From a virus, in the IMG/VR virus record IMGVR_UViG_3300027749_000007, positions 1 through 43,502 of that record: 43,502 nt of DNA. The stretch is one strand, 5' to 3'. The translations under genes and the position numbers were made by a program. The notes under the pieces were generated by a model. It saw only the letters and a program-made list of their open reading frames with translations, was not told the origin of the DNA and ran no database searches. Shown here in pieces: positions 1 through 6,484 of the stretch. Numbering within the stretch: the stretch's first letter is position 1; each line of letters opens with the position of its first letter.

Positions 1-102
1 CAATAGAGGGAATCGCAGTAACGGTAACGGGCGTAGGTTTAACGCTATTAGCGGCGAAACGGGACGCAGTTTTAAAGCTGGTTAACGTTTCCTCACAGAT
101 GG
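1..102. repeat. Terminal direct repeat, left copy
   Basis: These 102 bases are identical to 43401-43502. An open reading frame crosses the join in frame, so the repeat marks closure of a circular or circularly permuted molecule. It could be assembler overlap or a genuine short terminal repeat; the sequence alone does not decide. Confidence 0.97.
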
Positions 103-128
103 CAATAAACAGGCATTTTTCAAGGTAG
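1..128 (+). CDS. Small early protein, 3' part (gene crosses the window join)
   Basis: This is the end of a 51-codon gene that starts at 43376. Base 1 is the second base of a codon and the stop is TAG at 126-128. The joined product begins MKQHTITTTIEGIAVTVTG and has a hydrophobic middle (about residues 13-26), so it may be a small membrane peptide. The same MKQ.TIT start occurs in the upstream neighbour at 43002. Function unknown. Confidence 0.6.
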   Translation, partial: IEGIAVTVTGVGLTLLAAKRDAVLKLVNVSSQMAINRHFSR

Positions 129-132
129 AATT

Positions 133-151
133 AATCATTCAAACATTAAAA
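133..151 (+). repeat. 19-base leader repeat, copy 1
   Basis: AATCATTCAAACATTAAAA occurs here and at 296-314. Each copy ends exactly 8 bases before an ATG (160 and 323). There is no Shine-Dalgarno sequence, so this A-rich leader may act as the translation-initiation region; that role is inferred. Confidence 0.7.
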
Positions 152-159
152 CTTAGACA

Positions 160-294
160 ATGAAAAACAGGTATATTTTAATTAGTTCAATGACAGGGCG
201 GGAAATAATAACGCTCAATATTACGGAAGAAAATAGGGCGGCTTATAATGCTATCTTAGTTCCGCTAGGGTTTGAGATTTACAAAATTCATTAA
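160..294 (+). CDS. Small early protein, 44 aa, unknown
   Basis: Runs from ATG at 160 to TAA at 292-294. The product begins MKNRYILISSMTGREIITLN and looks like a compact beta/alpha domain, not a membrane protein. It follows the join gene by 31 bases and precedes the gene at 323, whose leader repeat lies at its 3' end. The identical leader repeat and spacing in front of this gene and the next supports both as real. I do not recognise the family. Confidence 0.6.
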   Translation: MKNRYILISSMTGREIITLNITEENRAAYNAILVPLGFEIYKIH

Positions 295-295
295 C

Positions 296-314
296 AATCA
301 TTCAAACATTAAAA
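296..314 (+). repeat. 19-base leader repeat, copy 2
   Basis: Second exact copy of the repeat at 133-151, again 8 bases ahead of an ATG (323). Confidence 0.7.
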
Positions 315-322
315 ATACAGTT

Positions 323-514
323 ATGAACACACAGACGCAATATTACGCAATTCCCGAAAGTTCAGCAGATGCCAAAGTAATAGCCAAATCAAAAAATATG
401 GCTACTTTGAAAAAATTGCCAAATGTAAATATTTGCGCTCTTGAATACGTTGCAGGACTTGGTACAATAATGAAAATTAAATACAGGACTTCTACACATT
501 CATACGTCTATTAA
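323..514 (+). CDS. Small early protein, 63 aa, unknown
   Basis: I chose ATG 323 (MNTQTQYYAIPESSADAKVI) over the earlier in-frame ATG at 272, because 272 lies inside the preceding gene and 323 sits 8 bases after the leader repeat shared with gene 160. The product is soluble and basic with a beta-rich tail. It resembles its neighbour at 160 in size and position but not obviously in sequence. Function unknown. Confidence 0.65.
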   Translation: MNTQTQYYAIPESSADAKVIAKSKNMATLKKLPNVNICALEYVAGLGTIMKIKYRTSTHSYVY

Positions 515-593
515 CTAACTGGTTCTGGAATTTCCAGTCGTTGGGCGAAAACGTTAAGCGCAATTTTTCACATTTAAACTTAACTTACAGAAT

Positions 594-878
594 ATGCACA
601 GCGAACAGACACTCAAAAACGTTTACCCAGCACTCTACGATGGCAAAATTTACGATGTTTTGCAGTTTGGGAACATAACTGCCATGTACGAATTTTTGAA
701 CTCATTTCATGGCATTAATTGGCAATTTTTTACAGAAACAAAGGGATATTTTGCCGATTGGTATTACTGCAAGCAAAACACAGACGAAGGGCGGGAGAAC
801 GATAACCAATTCCTACACGAGATTAAAAAATTCAACAGCGATTTGCACTTTTCCAAATATGTAAACAACAATCACTAA
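594..878 (+). CDS. Early protein, 94 aa, unknown
   Basis: Product starts MHSEQTLKNVYPALYDGKIY and is rich in aromatic residues (W, Y, F), with no signal peptide or membrane segment. The 79-base gap before it contains the palindrome CTGGAATTTCCAG and an A/T-rich leader. It belongs to the right-end/left-end early operon. Not recognised. Confidence 0.7.
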   Translation: MHSEQTLKNVYPALYDGKIYDVLQFGNITAMYEFLNSFHGINWQFFTETKGYFADWYYCKQNTDEGRENDNQFLHEIKKFNSDLHFSKYVNNNH

Positions 879-895
879 TTTTTAAAACCGAAAAA

Positions 896-1111
896 ATGAA
901 TCATCAAGAATTTAGCGCAATTAACGGTTATATCGCAATGGGCAGGTATTTAACCAAAATGAAAATAGACGCAATTACAGCCGAAATAAGCGACATTTTG
1001 CAGTCAGGTAACAATTCCACCGAAAATGCAATTAAATGGGCGGAATTGCAAAGAGAAAGGGAGTTACTGCAAGAAAAACTGAAATACGGATTAGACAGGG
1101 CTGAAAACTAA
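896..1111 (+). CDS. Early protein, 71 aa, coiled-coil-like, unknown
   Basis: Begins MNHQEFSAINGYIAMGRYLT. The C-terminal half (KWAELQRERELLQEKLKYGL) is strongly helical and charged, suggesting a short coiled coil and possible oligomerisation. It follows gene 594 by 17 bases and is the last gene before the promoter at 1130. Function unknown. Confidence 0.7.
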   Translation: MNHQEFSAINGYIAMGRYLTKMKIDAITAEISDILQSGNNSTENAIKWAELQRERELLQEKLKYGLDRAEN

Positions 1112-1129
1112 ACAGGATTTGAGATTAAT

Positions 1130-1160
1130 TTTGCTCTTTGAAAAACATTTGTTACTTTTG
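1130..1160 (+). promoter_or_regulatory. Bacteroidota-type promoter
   Basis: TTTG at 1130-1133, a 19-base spacer and TACTTTTG at 1153-1160 match the Bacteroidota primary-sigma consensus (TTTG, 19-21 bases, TAnnTTTG) without mismatch. Transcription would start near 1166, about 11 bases before the first strong stem of the RNA at 1177. Confidence 0.8.
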
Positions 1161-1165
1161 TGATA

Positions 1166-1660
1166 CCAAATAATTTCCTTGGACGGGTCTGAATTTGGTT
1201 TCTAAAATATAACATACATTTGACTCAACGGGGTGCAATTTATCAGGCATCCAAATCCCGTCCAAGGCTTTTAATTGGCTTGGTTTATTGCTCCCGTTGT
1301 TTTCCAATTCTGCAAACGAATATAGCAGAAGAATAACTTGAAACGTAAGTAGCTTTTGTAATAGGGTAATGTAGTTGCAATAAAAAACTGAAAAGTTAAT
1401 AACGCTTGGACATTATCTAAATACCGACTGATACGCCAATTTCGTGCAATGTGCCAAAACTCACAACACGACCTTGCAAGTTTAATAGTATCTGTTCGCC
1501 CATTCAAGGATATGCGTTTCATACACGCAAGGGATTTACAGGAAAGTGAAAGTTAAGCAGGTATTCATATTCAACTGCTTTTAGCCTTAGTTAGTGGGTA
1601 TTGTACCACTTGCAAGGATAGAGGATGTCTTATTTCAGTAACAACATTTTTTACACAAAA
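1166..1660 (+). ncRNA. Long structured RNA or leader ahead of gene 1677
   Basis: This roughly 500-base stretch has no convincing gene but is dense in complementary segments. The 11-base pairing CCTTGGACGGG (1177-1187) with CCCGTCCAAGG (1257-1267) continues inward as ATTTGG (1193-1198) with CCAAAT (1251-1256). Further stems are AATTGG 1273 with CCAATT 1304, TTCTGC 1308 with GCAGAA 1325, TGCGT/ACGCA at about 1513-1528, AAGCAG 1555 with CTGCTT 1575, and CCTTGCAAGT 1472-1481 with ACTTGCAAGG 1608-1617. There is no terminator before gene 1677, so it may be a leader. The minus-strand frame at 1271-1522 is treated as a shadow. Confidence 0.6.
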
Positions 1661-1676
1661 AACCAAAAAAAACAAT

Positions 1677-1922
1677 ATGCCAAAGTACAAAAAAATACGA
1701 GTATCGGAATACGCAAAGCTGCGGGGTCTGAAAAATCAAAGATTCCCGTCTGCATACTGCAAAGCAGGTAGGGCGAATGACTTAGAGGGCGTTAAGTCTG
1801 CCCGAAAGGTTAAGCCTGATTACGGCAGCGAATATTGGGAGTTGACAGTAGATATGGTGTATTACGATATGCATTGCGATAGTCTTATCAAAAATAGGGC
1901 GTTAACGCTACTCCTTGCCTAA
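1677..1922 (+). CDS. Small DNA-binding-type protein, 81 aa
   Basis: Begins MPKYKKIRVSEYAKLRGLKN. The N-terminal RVSEYAKLRGL pattern resembles the first helices of excisionase/MerR-type helix-turn-helix proteins and is echoed by VKQYAEKRGI in the gene at 3337. The middle is rich in basic residues. It lies between the structured leader and a terminator at 1986, so it is the only protein of that transcript. A regulatory role, for instance as repressor or late activator, is inferred from size, fold hint and position. Confidence 0.65.
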   Translation: MPKYKKIRVSEYAKLRGLKNQRFPSAYCKAGRANDLEGVKSARKVKPDYGSEYWELTVDMVYYDMHCDSLIKNRALTLLLA

Positions 1923-1985
1923 ATGCGGGCATTAAACAGAAAAGAGGTACAAAGTATCGGGTTAGGGGTTATCAGCAAAAGAAAG

Positions 1986-2012
1986 TGGGTATCGTAACTG
2001 ATACTCATTTTT
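1986..2012 (+). terminator. Intrinsic terminator
   Basis: TGGGTATC (1986-1993) pairs with GATACTCA (2000-2007), including one G-T pair, around a 6-base loop and is followed by TTTTT. It ends the transcript of gene 1677. Confidence 0.7.
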
Positions 2013-2284
2013 CATTTTAACCACTTAATAAGGTAAAGTTGACTGCAAGAATAGATTTGAGCAATGATGGTAAGTAAAATTAAGTCGTACCTCCCCTCCT
2101 TTAGAGATACAACCTATTTTACCTACCTACCTGCATCGAATGAGTTTTCACAACGTTTTGGCTGTTGGCGGTCATAAGTCTGTGAACGACCTTACCAACA
2201 TTTAAAAGTGATTTGATACACTACTGCCATCCTCACACGTTTACTGTTTACGCCTTTGTTGATTGCTTACGGTAGGCACAAGCT
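2013..2284. other. Intergenic region with hairpin, no gene seen
   Basis: No reading frame of note. A -7-like box TAGATTTG at 2052-2059 lacks a matching TTTG upstream. A strong stem is formed by TGTTGG (2163-2168) with CCAACA (2195-2200), enclosing GGTC (2170-2173) with GACC (2188-2191). The purpose is unknown: RNA, replication origin or operator are all possible. Confidence 0.4.
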
Positions 2285-2420
2285 AATAAGAAAAGGAAAT
2301 CCCGAATCTCAGGAGACCGGCAAAGGTTTGAGTTCGGGATTTGAACGTTTGAAGGGCGTTCTATATTGGTAAAATCAGTAATTAAATTGAACTATTAGAA
2401 CTTTTGCCGGTCTCCAATAG
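2285..2420 (-). ncRNA. Pseudoknot RNA with 13-base loop-to-5'-end complement
   Basis: Read on the minus strand, the RNA starts just before GGAGACCGGCAAA (complement of 2403-2415) and ends in a terminator hairpin. The hairpin stem is AAATCCCGAACTCA paired with TGAGATTCGGGATTT (2297-2311 with 2329-2342, one bulge), followed by a T-rich run at 2294-2286. The hairpin loop is the exact 13-base complement of the 5' segment (2312-2324 with 2403-2415), so the pairings interleave. Two small stems lie between (GTTCTA/TAGAAC and GAACG/CGTTC). It has its own promoter and no coding capacity. Confidence 0.7.
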
Positions 2421-2425
2421 CACCA

Positions 2426-2456
2426 CAAAAGTAAAGTATTAATTTTAATCTGCAAA
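2426..2456 (-). promoter_or_regulatory. Bacteroidota-type promoter for the pseudoknot RNA
   Basis: On the minus strand TTTG (2456-2453), 19 bases, TACTTTTG (2433-2426). This is a perfect consensus match, placed so that transcription begins at about 2418-2420, right at the 5' paired segment. Confidence 0.8.
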
Positions 2457-2467
2457 ATATTTATTGA

Positions 2468-2493
2468 AAATCCCGCCTAGAAAAGCGGGATTT
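2468..2493. terminator. Bidirectional hairpin terminator
   Basis: AAATCCCGC (2468-2476) and GCGGGATTT (2485-2493) form a 9-pair stem around an 8-base loop, with T-rich flanks on both strands. It could end the minus-strand transcript of genes 3003 and 2716. The 2494-2715 stretch between that transcript's last stop and this hairpin shows no credible gene. Confidence 0.65.
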
Positions 2494-2715
2494 ATTATTA
2501 ACAATCAAACCACATGATGAAAACACAAAACCGATGCGAAGGTACTAATTATTTGGGAACAACAACTTTATAGACCAATGACCTATTTGCAAGCGTTTTG
2601 AGTACCCGTTTCGTTCCGAAAATCTCAATCGGCGTATGTTTGTATTCTTAAAGTGCAAACCGTAGCCAAACAGCCTGAACCAAAACGTTCCTTTAGTTGC
2701 GTAGTGTTGAAACAT

Positions 2716-2991
2716 CTATTCCGATTTAAAGGTTTGGGTGAAATAGTATTCAGAAGTTCCAGCACCTCCAGACAGTCCGCTATATGAACCAATATCGTAA
2801 GCATCGCAAATCTGCGCCCTTTCAACTTCCAGCAGTGTGGTTAGTTTTTCATACAGGTCTGATACTGAAATAATATCAACATCAAATGACTCCCCAAATG
2901 CGTCAAAATCCATTATTTTCCGTTTGTTATCTTCGATGAAAGATTCCAGCATCATCAGTGCCGTCTGTTTCTTTTCGTTACTCTGTTCCAT
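2716..2991 (-). CDS. Minus-strand protein, 91 aa, unknown
   Basis: Starts MEQSNEKKQTALMMLESFIE. The N-terminal half is helical and acidic, and the tail is Gly/Ser-rich (SYSGLSGGAG). It follows gene 3003 by 11 bases on the minus strand, so the two form an operon opposed to the flanking early genes. It has no recognised domain; the position suggests an accessory or regulatory role. Confidence 0.7.
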   Translation of the reverse strand: MEQSNEKKQTALMMLESFIEDNKRKIMDFDAFGESFDVDIISVSDLYEKLTTLLEVERAQICDAYDIGSYSGLSGGAGTSEYYFTQTFKSE

Positions 2992-3002
2992 CTTGTTTTA
3001 GT

Positions 3003-3251
3003 TTAATCGTTTAAGTTTATCGACCTGCCGAGGTCTGTTAGTAAATAGTGGTCTTTGTTGTCGCTATTTTCATTGCTTATAATCCCTTTTTTTATCAACG
3101 CCTTTGCGGTTGTTGTGTTAATGGTTATCCACCTATCAATTAAAGTAAACCAATTGTATTTAGGCTCTATGTATAAGCCTTTGCAATTGTTGCCCCTTAT
3201 TTTTTCTAGGGCATCTTTTTGGCTTTCGCTTAGTTTTATTTTATTCTCCAT
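3003..3251 (-). CDS. Winged-helix-like small protein, 82 aa
   Basis: The ATG at 3251 (MENKIKLSESQKDALEKIRG) is preferred over a TTG seven codons upstream. The order ESQKDALEKI, TAKALIKKGII, then YLLTDLGRSI matches the helix, recognition helix and wing layout of MarR/PadR-type winged-helix domains ('...L..kGli....y.LT.lGr'). It is divergent from gene 3337 across a shared 85-base control region. A transcriptional regulator is likely by fold, but its target is not visible. Confidence 0.65.
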   Translation of the reverse strand: MENKIKLSESQKDALEKIRGNNCKGLYIEPKYNWFTLIDRWITINTTTAKALIKKGIISNENSDNKDHYLLTDLGRSINLND

Positions 3252-3286
3252 CTGTTTGTTGTTTGAGTGCAATATTACAACTTTAT

Positions 3287-3317
3287 TTTGAAATTAGTTT
3301 ATAGTTATGTACTTTTA
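3287..3317 (+). promoter_or_regulatory. Bacteroidota-type promoter
   Basis: TTTG (3287-3290), 19 bases, TACTTTTA (3310-3317). The element overlaps an upstream ATG at 3307, which rules that ATG out as the start and supports the ATG at 3337. Confidence 0.7.
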
Positions 3318-3336
3318 CCAAAAAATATTTTATAGC

Positions 3337-3552
3337 ATGGAATTGACCGTAAAGCAATACGCAGAAAAACGAGGCATTAATAAGGGTTACATTTCCCGAA
3401 TTGTAAGAGATAAGAAACTACATTTAATGCCCGATGTGGTTAGTATCTCAAAAAAAATAGACGCATTTGGCACATCATTTTATTCGCTGAAAATGAAGCC
3501 TACAAAGGACTTGAAGGTAGTTAGTAAAAATTCTAAAAAGAAATATGTTTAA
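3337..3552 (+). CDS. Small helix-turn-helix protein, 71 aa
   Basis: Starts MELTVKQYAEKRGINKGYIS. The stretch VKQYAEKRGINKGYISRIVR reads as a helix-turn-helix ('..yA...gi..g.isr.v'), followed by a basic Lys-rich tail (KKKYV). It starts about 20 bases after its own promoter and is divergent from the winged-helix gene. The pair looks like a genetic switch region. It is a good candidate for the protein that reads the late box found upstream of four late promoters, but that is inference. Confidence 0.7.
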   Translation: MELTVKQYAEKRGINKGYISRIVRDKKLHLMPDVVSISKKIDAFGTSFYSLKMKPTKDLKVVSKNSKKKYV

Positions 3553-3557
3553 CATTG

Positions 3558-3589
3558 TTTGGATAGTTCATACCTATATACTACCTTGC
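3558..3589 (+). promoter_or_regulatory. Possible promoter for the 3619 operon
   Basis: TTTG (3558-3561), 20 bases, TACCTTGC (3582-3589). The -7 box is imperfect but of the same TAnnTTGC form as the one at 6472-6479. Confidence 0.45.
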
Positions 3590-3618
3590 ACCCATTATCA
3601 ACAACAAAACTAAAAAAC

Positions 3619-4065
3619 ATGAGCAAGATTAGCAAGCAATTCAAATTCGTTACGCCTTACGGGGGTAGCGCAACGGTTAAACCGATTGAGATTAAAATTG
3701 AAGGTGTAGGGTACAACTACGGAATGAATGAACATAACGAAATGGTTTATGATTTCGACATTAATGATGTTTATTTTGACGGTCAATGTTGCACGAACTT
3801 TTTTAAATGGATTGTGAAACGTGATGCGTCCGAATCTTGCATAGAGTATATTAATGAAGTAACTTATGCCCACATAGCGTATTTATTCAGTTCTAGCTAT
3901 GAAGATGCAAGTTTATCTGATAGTACGGACATTGAACAAGATACCCCAACAAGTGCCGTACAATCTCTCCAAAACGGAAATTTCAGCAGTTCAAATCTGT
4001 TTGCGGCAATAGGCGAAATTTGCAGGGGTTACAATACTCAAATTCTTAACAATCAAATTCAATAA
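3619..4065 (+). CDS. Protein of 148 aa, unknown
   Basis: The ATG at 3619 (MSKISKQFKFVTPYGGSATV) is chosen over a TTG at 3559 that overlaps the likely promoter. The N-terminal two thirds look like a beta-rich fold (IEIKIEGVGYNYGMNE), and the C-terminal third is Ser/Asp/Gln-rich and probably disordered. First gene of the replication/recombination operon. No family recognised. Confidence 0.7.
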   Translation: MSKISKQFKFVTPYGGSATVKPIEIKIEGVGYNYGMNEHNEMVYDFDINDVYFDGQCCTNFFKWIVKRDASESCIEYINEVTYAHIAYLFSSSYEDASLSDSTDIEQDTPTSAVQSLQNGNFSSSNLFAAIGEICRGYNTQILNNQIQ

Positions 4066-4066
4066 T

Positions 4067-4354
4067 ATGCTACTGAAAGACGCATTAAAACAGCAAGCCG
4101 AAATTAGCGTTAACAACGCAATAGAAAAAGCAACGGTTATAAATATCCTAACAGTTAACGGGATTGAATTTGAATCTATGCTGTTGAAAGACGGGGATTA
4201 CATTTCGTTGTTCAGGCTGGATAATTCATGGGGATTTTGCAATAGTTACGATGCAATTTTTCCGAAGGTATCAGCGATTGACTTTATACGGTCAAACACC
4301 CCGCAAACGACCAACGAAAACATACCTTCACCGCACTCAATGAACATTCTATGA
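4067..4354 (+). CDS. Protein of 95 aa, unknown
   Basis: Starts 1 base after the previous stop (MLLKDALKQQAEISVNNAIE). LLKD recurs at residues 2-5 and 39-42. A helical N-terminus is followed by a mixed alpha/beta region. The stop overlaps the next start as ATGA, a coupling style repeated throughout this phage. Function unknown. Confidence 0.65.
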   Translation: MLLKDALKQQAEISVNNAIEKATVINILTVNGIEFESMLLKDGDYISLFRLDNSWGFCNSYDAIFPKVSAIDFIRSNTPQTTNENIPSPHSMNIL

Positions 4355-4428
4355 CGTACTTATTAATGCTCGTATTCGCAGCACTAGCTGGAACGATGTA
4401 CCACGCAATTAACAGAAATAAACATTAA
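4351..4428 (+). CDS. 25-aa membrane peptide
   Basis: ATG at 4351 overlaps the preceding stop (ATGA). The peptide, starting MTYLLMLVFAALAGTMYHAI, is one hydrophobic helix with a basic tail (NRNKH). The start overlap and membrane-helix composition are the evidence that it is translated. Function unknown. Confidence 0.5.
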   Translation: MTYLLMLVFAALAGTMYHAINRNKH

Positions 4429-4444
4429 CACTTAAAATAGCGAC

Positions 4445-4552
4445 ATGAACAAGCGACCAACAGGATTAGTAGTCATTTTCAGCCCGTGGAAACGAAGGGC
4501 AAAGTACGGAGATTTGTTAGCACGATTTTACAACGCACTAAAACTTAGATAA
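4445..4552 (+). CDS. 35-aa basic peptide
   Basis: Runs ATG 4445 to TAA 4550-4552; starts MNKRPTGLVVIFSPWKRRAK. Very basic with a hydrophobic patch, possibly nucleic-acid binding. It sits between the 25-aa peptide and the annealing protein with short gaps. Low-information call. Confidence 0.45.
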   Translation: MNKRPTGLVVIFSPWKRRAKYGDLLARFYNALKLR

Positions 4553-4573
4553 CCAACAAAAACTTTTAAAATT

Positions 4574-5203
4574 ATGGCACAAAACGAATTAGCACTAATT
4601 AACCCGTCCGATTTATCCCTAGTGGAAAACAACGCAATGACGGGGGCGCAGCTTAGACAGTTACTTAAAAAAACACCCGCACAGTATGTGCATACCCGTC
4701 CCGCTAAAGGTGGTGGAACATGGGAGTATGTAACGGGCGGCTATGTAAAAAAAGTCCTTAATCTAGTATTCGGATGGAATTGGTCTTTTGAAATTGTAGA
4801 TGAAAAGATAATGCATGGTGAAGTTATCGTAAAAGGTAAGCTAACCTGCACTAGCAATGGAGTAACCATTACCAAAATGCAGTTTGGCAATAAAGACGTT
4901 ATCTGCAAAAAGGGTACAGATACACCGCTATCTATTGGTAACGACCTAAAGGCGGCAGCAACAGATGCACTTAAAAAGTGTGCCGCAGAAATTGGTATAG
5001 CCGCAGACATTTACAACAAAATGGATTTTAAAGAGGTAAATGTTTATGTCGAACCAACAATAACCATTGATGACTTAACCGAACTGTACGACCTTAAAAA
5101 AGAGGCGTTATCTCCCGAAGATATTACCAATGCCGAAAGGATTATCAACAACAAGGAAACCAATTCTTATAACAAGTTATTCAAAATGCTACAATCAAAA
5201 TGA
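4574..5203 (+). CDS. Rad52/Sak-type single-strand annealing protein
   Basis: 209 aa. Residues about 35-140 carry Rad52/Rad22 (Sak) family features: YVTGGYVKKVLNLVFGWNWS, then alternating strands (EVIVKGKLTCTSNGVTITKM) and the helix SIGNDLKAAATDALKKCAAE. The family anneals complementary single strands during phage recombination and replication, usually with a partner exonuclease. That partner is the next gene, whose ATG overlaps this stop by 4 bases. The C-terminal 60 residues are variable and may bind host proteins. Confidence 0.88.
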   Translation: MAQNELALINPSDLSLVENNAMTGAQLRQLLKKTPAQYVHTRPAKGGGTWEYVTGGYVKKVLNLVFGWNWSFEIVDEKIMHGEVIVKGKLTCTSNGVTITKMQFGNKDVICKKGTDTPLSIGNDLKAAATDALKKCAAEIGIAADIYNKMDFKEVNVYVEPTITIDDLTELYDLKKEALSPEDITNAERIINNKETNSYNKLFKMLQSK

Positions 5204-5964
5204 GCGACAACATAAACAACAGTACGCACAGAATAGGTAGGTTTACAAGTTCTGAAATTTACAAGCTAATGACATTGAACCGTAAAGGTGATGATTTTGG
5301 CGCACCCGCTTTAACCTACATTGAGGAAACAAACTTTAAAAGATTGTTGGGTAGGTCTTTAAACGCAGACATGAGCAGTAAGCCTACATCATGGGGGAAT
5401 CTTGTCGAAGGTCTTGTATTTGATAAAATAGGATTGGATTTTACCTATTCCTCACAAGTTACCGATATTCACCCAACAATTGATTATTGGGCAGGTAGCA
5501 AGGATGGTACAAGAGAAGGCGAAAATCGGTCGGTAATTGACATAAAAAATCCATTTACCATGAAATCATTTATCCATCTTGTAAAGCCATTGTATGACGG
5601 TTTAAATGGCATGGATGCAATGAACTTGATACGGGAAAATAGTGCAGACGGTGAAAAGTATTATTGGCAGTTGGTAAGTAATGCCATAATCAATAATTGC
5701 GATTGGGCGGAACTGATTGTATATTGTCCTTACAAATCAGAACTAAAGGAAATTTACGCACTTGCAGAAGGTAATCCCGATGTTAAATGGTTGTCGTATG
5801 TAAGCGATAGCGAACTACCTTATTTGATTGATGGCGGATACTTTACAAACTTAAATATTGTAAGGTTTGAAATATCGCAAGCAGACAAGGACGCATTAAC
5901 CAACGCAGTATTAAAAGCTGGCAAAATGCTTATCTCATATCCGACACTTAACACTAACAATTAA
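5200..5964 (+). CDS. YqaJ-type PD-(D/E)XK recombination exonuclease
   Basis: 254 aa. GRFTSSEIYKLMT near the start, WGNLVEG (Glu about residue 70), GSKDG (Asp about 102) and VIDIKNP (Lys about 114), then YYWQLVSNAIINNCDWAEL, follow the motif order of lambda-exonuclease/YqaJ nucleases. The role is 5'-3' resection to feed the annealing protein encoded just upstream, with which it overlaps by ATGA. The pair is a Red-like recombination module. Confidence 0.85.
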   Translation: MSDNINNSTHRIGRFTSSEIYKLMTLNRKGDDFGAPALTYIEETNFKRLLGRSLNADMSSKPTSWGNLVEGLVFDKIGLDFTYSSQVTDIHPTIDYWAGSKDGTREGENRSVIDIKNPFTMKSFIHLVKPLYDGLNGMDAMNLIRENSADGEKYYWQLVSNAIINNCDWAELIVYCPYKSELKEIYALAEGNPDVKWLSYVSDSELPYLIDGGYFTNLNIVRFEISQADKDALTNAVLKAGKMLISYPTLNTNN

Positions 5965-5965
5965 A

Positions 5966-6328
5966 ATGCTAGTCAACCCGATATTAACAACGCAATTCCT
6001 AACCGAAAGAAAAAACGCAATGACACAACCACCGAGTTTATTTGAACAAGACTATCTGAATCAGGTAGCAGAACCGATTGCCAATAACTTTAATGATATT
6101 GTAGTATTCGCAACAGAGTGGGTAAAAGGTAATAAAACACCTTTTACTTCTGAACAGATACGACAATCTTACGAAGATGCAAAACTACCTGAACCCAAAA
6201 ACCCTAAAGTTTGGGGAGCAGTTATAAAATCATTGAGCAATAAGAACCTAATAAGGTTTGTTGGGTATGGCAAAGCGGGTAAGAAAAGTAGTCATTCACG
6301 ACCTATATCTATTTGGGTACAGGCATAA
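5966..6328 (+). CDS. Winged-helix-type protein, 120 aa
   Basis: Starts MLVNPILTTQFLTERKNAMT; an in-frame ATG at 6020 is an alternative. Residues about 50-115 (FTSEQIRQSY, then VWGAVIKSLSNKNLIRFVGY) look like a winged helix of the kind found in phage replication accessory proteins. It follows the exonuclease by 1 base and ends the first part of the operon before the RNA gene at 6485. Function otherwise unknown. Confidence 0.65.
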   Translation: MLVNPILTTQFLTERKNAMTQPPSLFEQDYLNQVAEPIANNFNDIVVFATEWVKGNKTPFTSEQIRQSYEDAKLPEPKNPKVWGAVIKSLSNKNLIRFVGYGKAGKKSSHSRPISIWVQA

Positions 6329-6447
6329 CAAAAAAAACTTTATTTTCCTAAAACTTGCAAAAGTGAAAACCAAATAGTAATTAAAATCAACCCTTTTTTA
6401 AAATGGAAAAGATAGTAGAATAACCCCATTCAGTAAATTAAAATAAA

Positions 6448-6479
6448 TTTGGCAGAACGGAAGAACTGTCGTAAATTGC
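6448..6479 (+). promoter_or_regulatory. Bacteroidota-type promoter for the 6485 RNA
   Basis: TTTG (6448-6451), 20 bases, TAAATTGC (6472-6479). The predicted start at about 6485 falls directly before the first paired segment of the RNA. Confidence 0.6.
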
Positions 6480-6484
6480 GTACT

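Noticed and set aside
1271-1522. 83-codon minus-strand frame
   Set aside because: It lies in the structured RNA region, has no promoter on that strand, an unnatural composition (many W, C, F and R without pattern) and no coupling to other genes.
2297-2415. tRNA or transposon inverted ends
   Set aside because: No cloverleaf or T-arm is found, and the inverted 13-mers are explained by the RNA pairing; there is no transposase.
2515-2574. 19-codon leader peptide starting MMKTQNRCEG
   Set aside because: Nothing supports translation; it points away from the nearest gene on its strand and lacks a promoter.
6361-6447. Small gene in the 6329-6447 gap
   Set aside because: Only very short frames (for example 6 codons after ATG at 6403); the stretch looks like a promoter upstream region.
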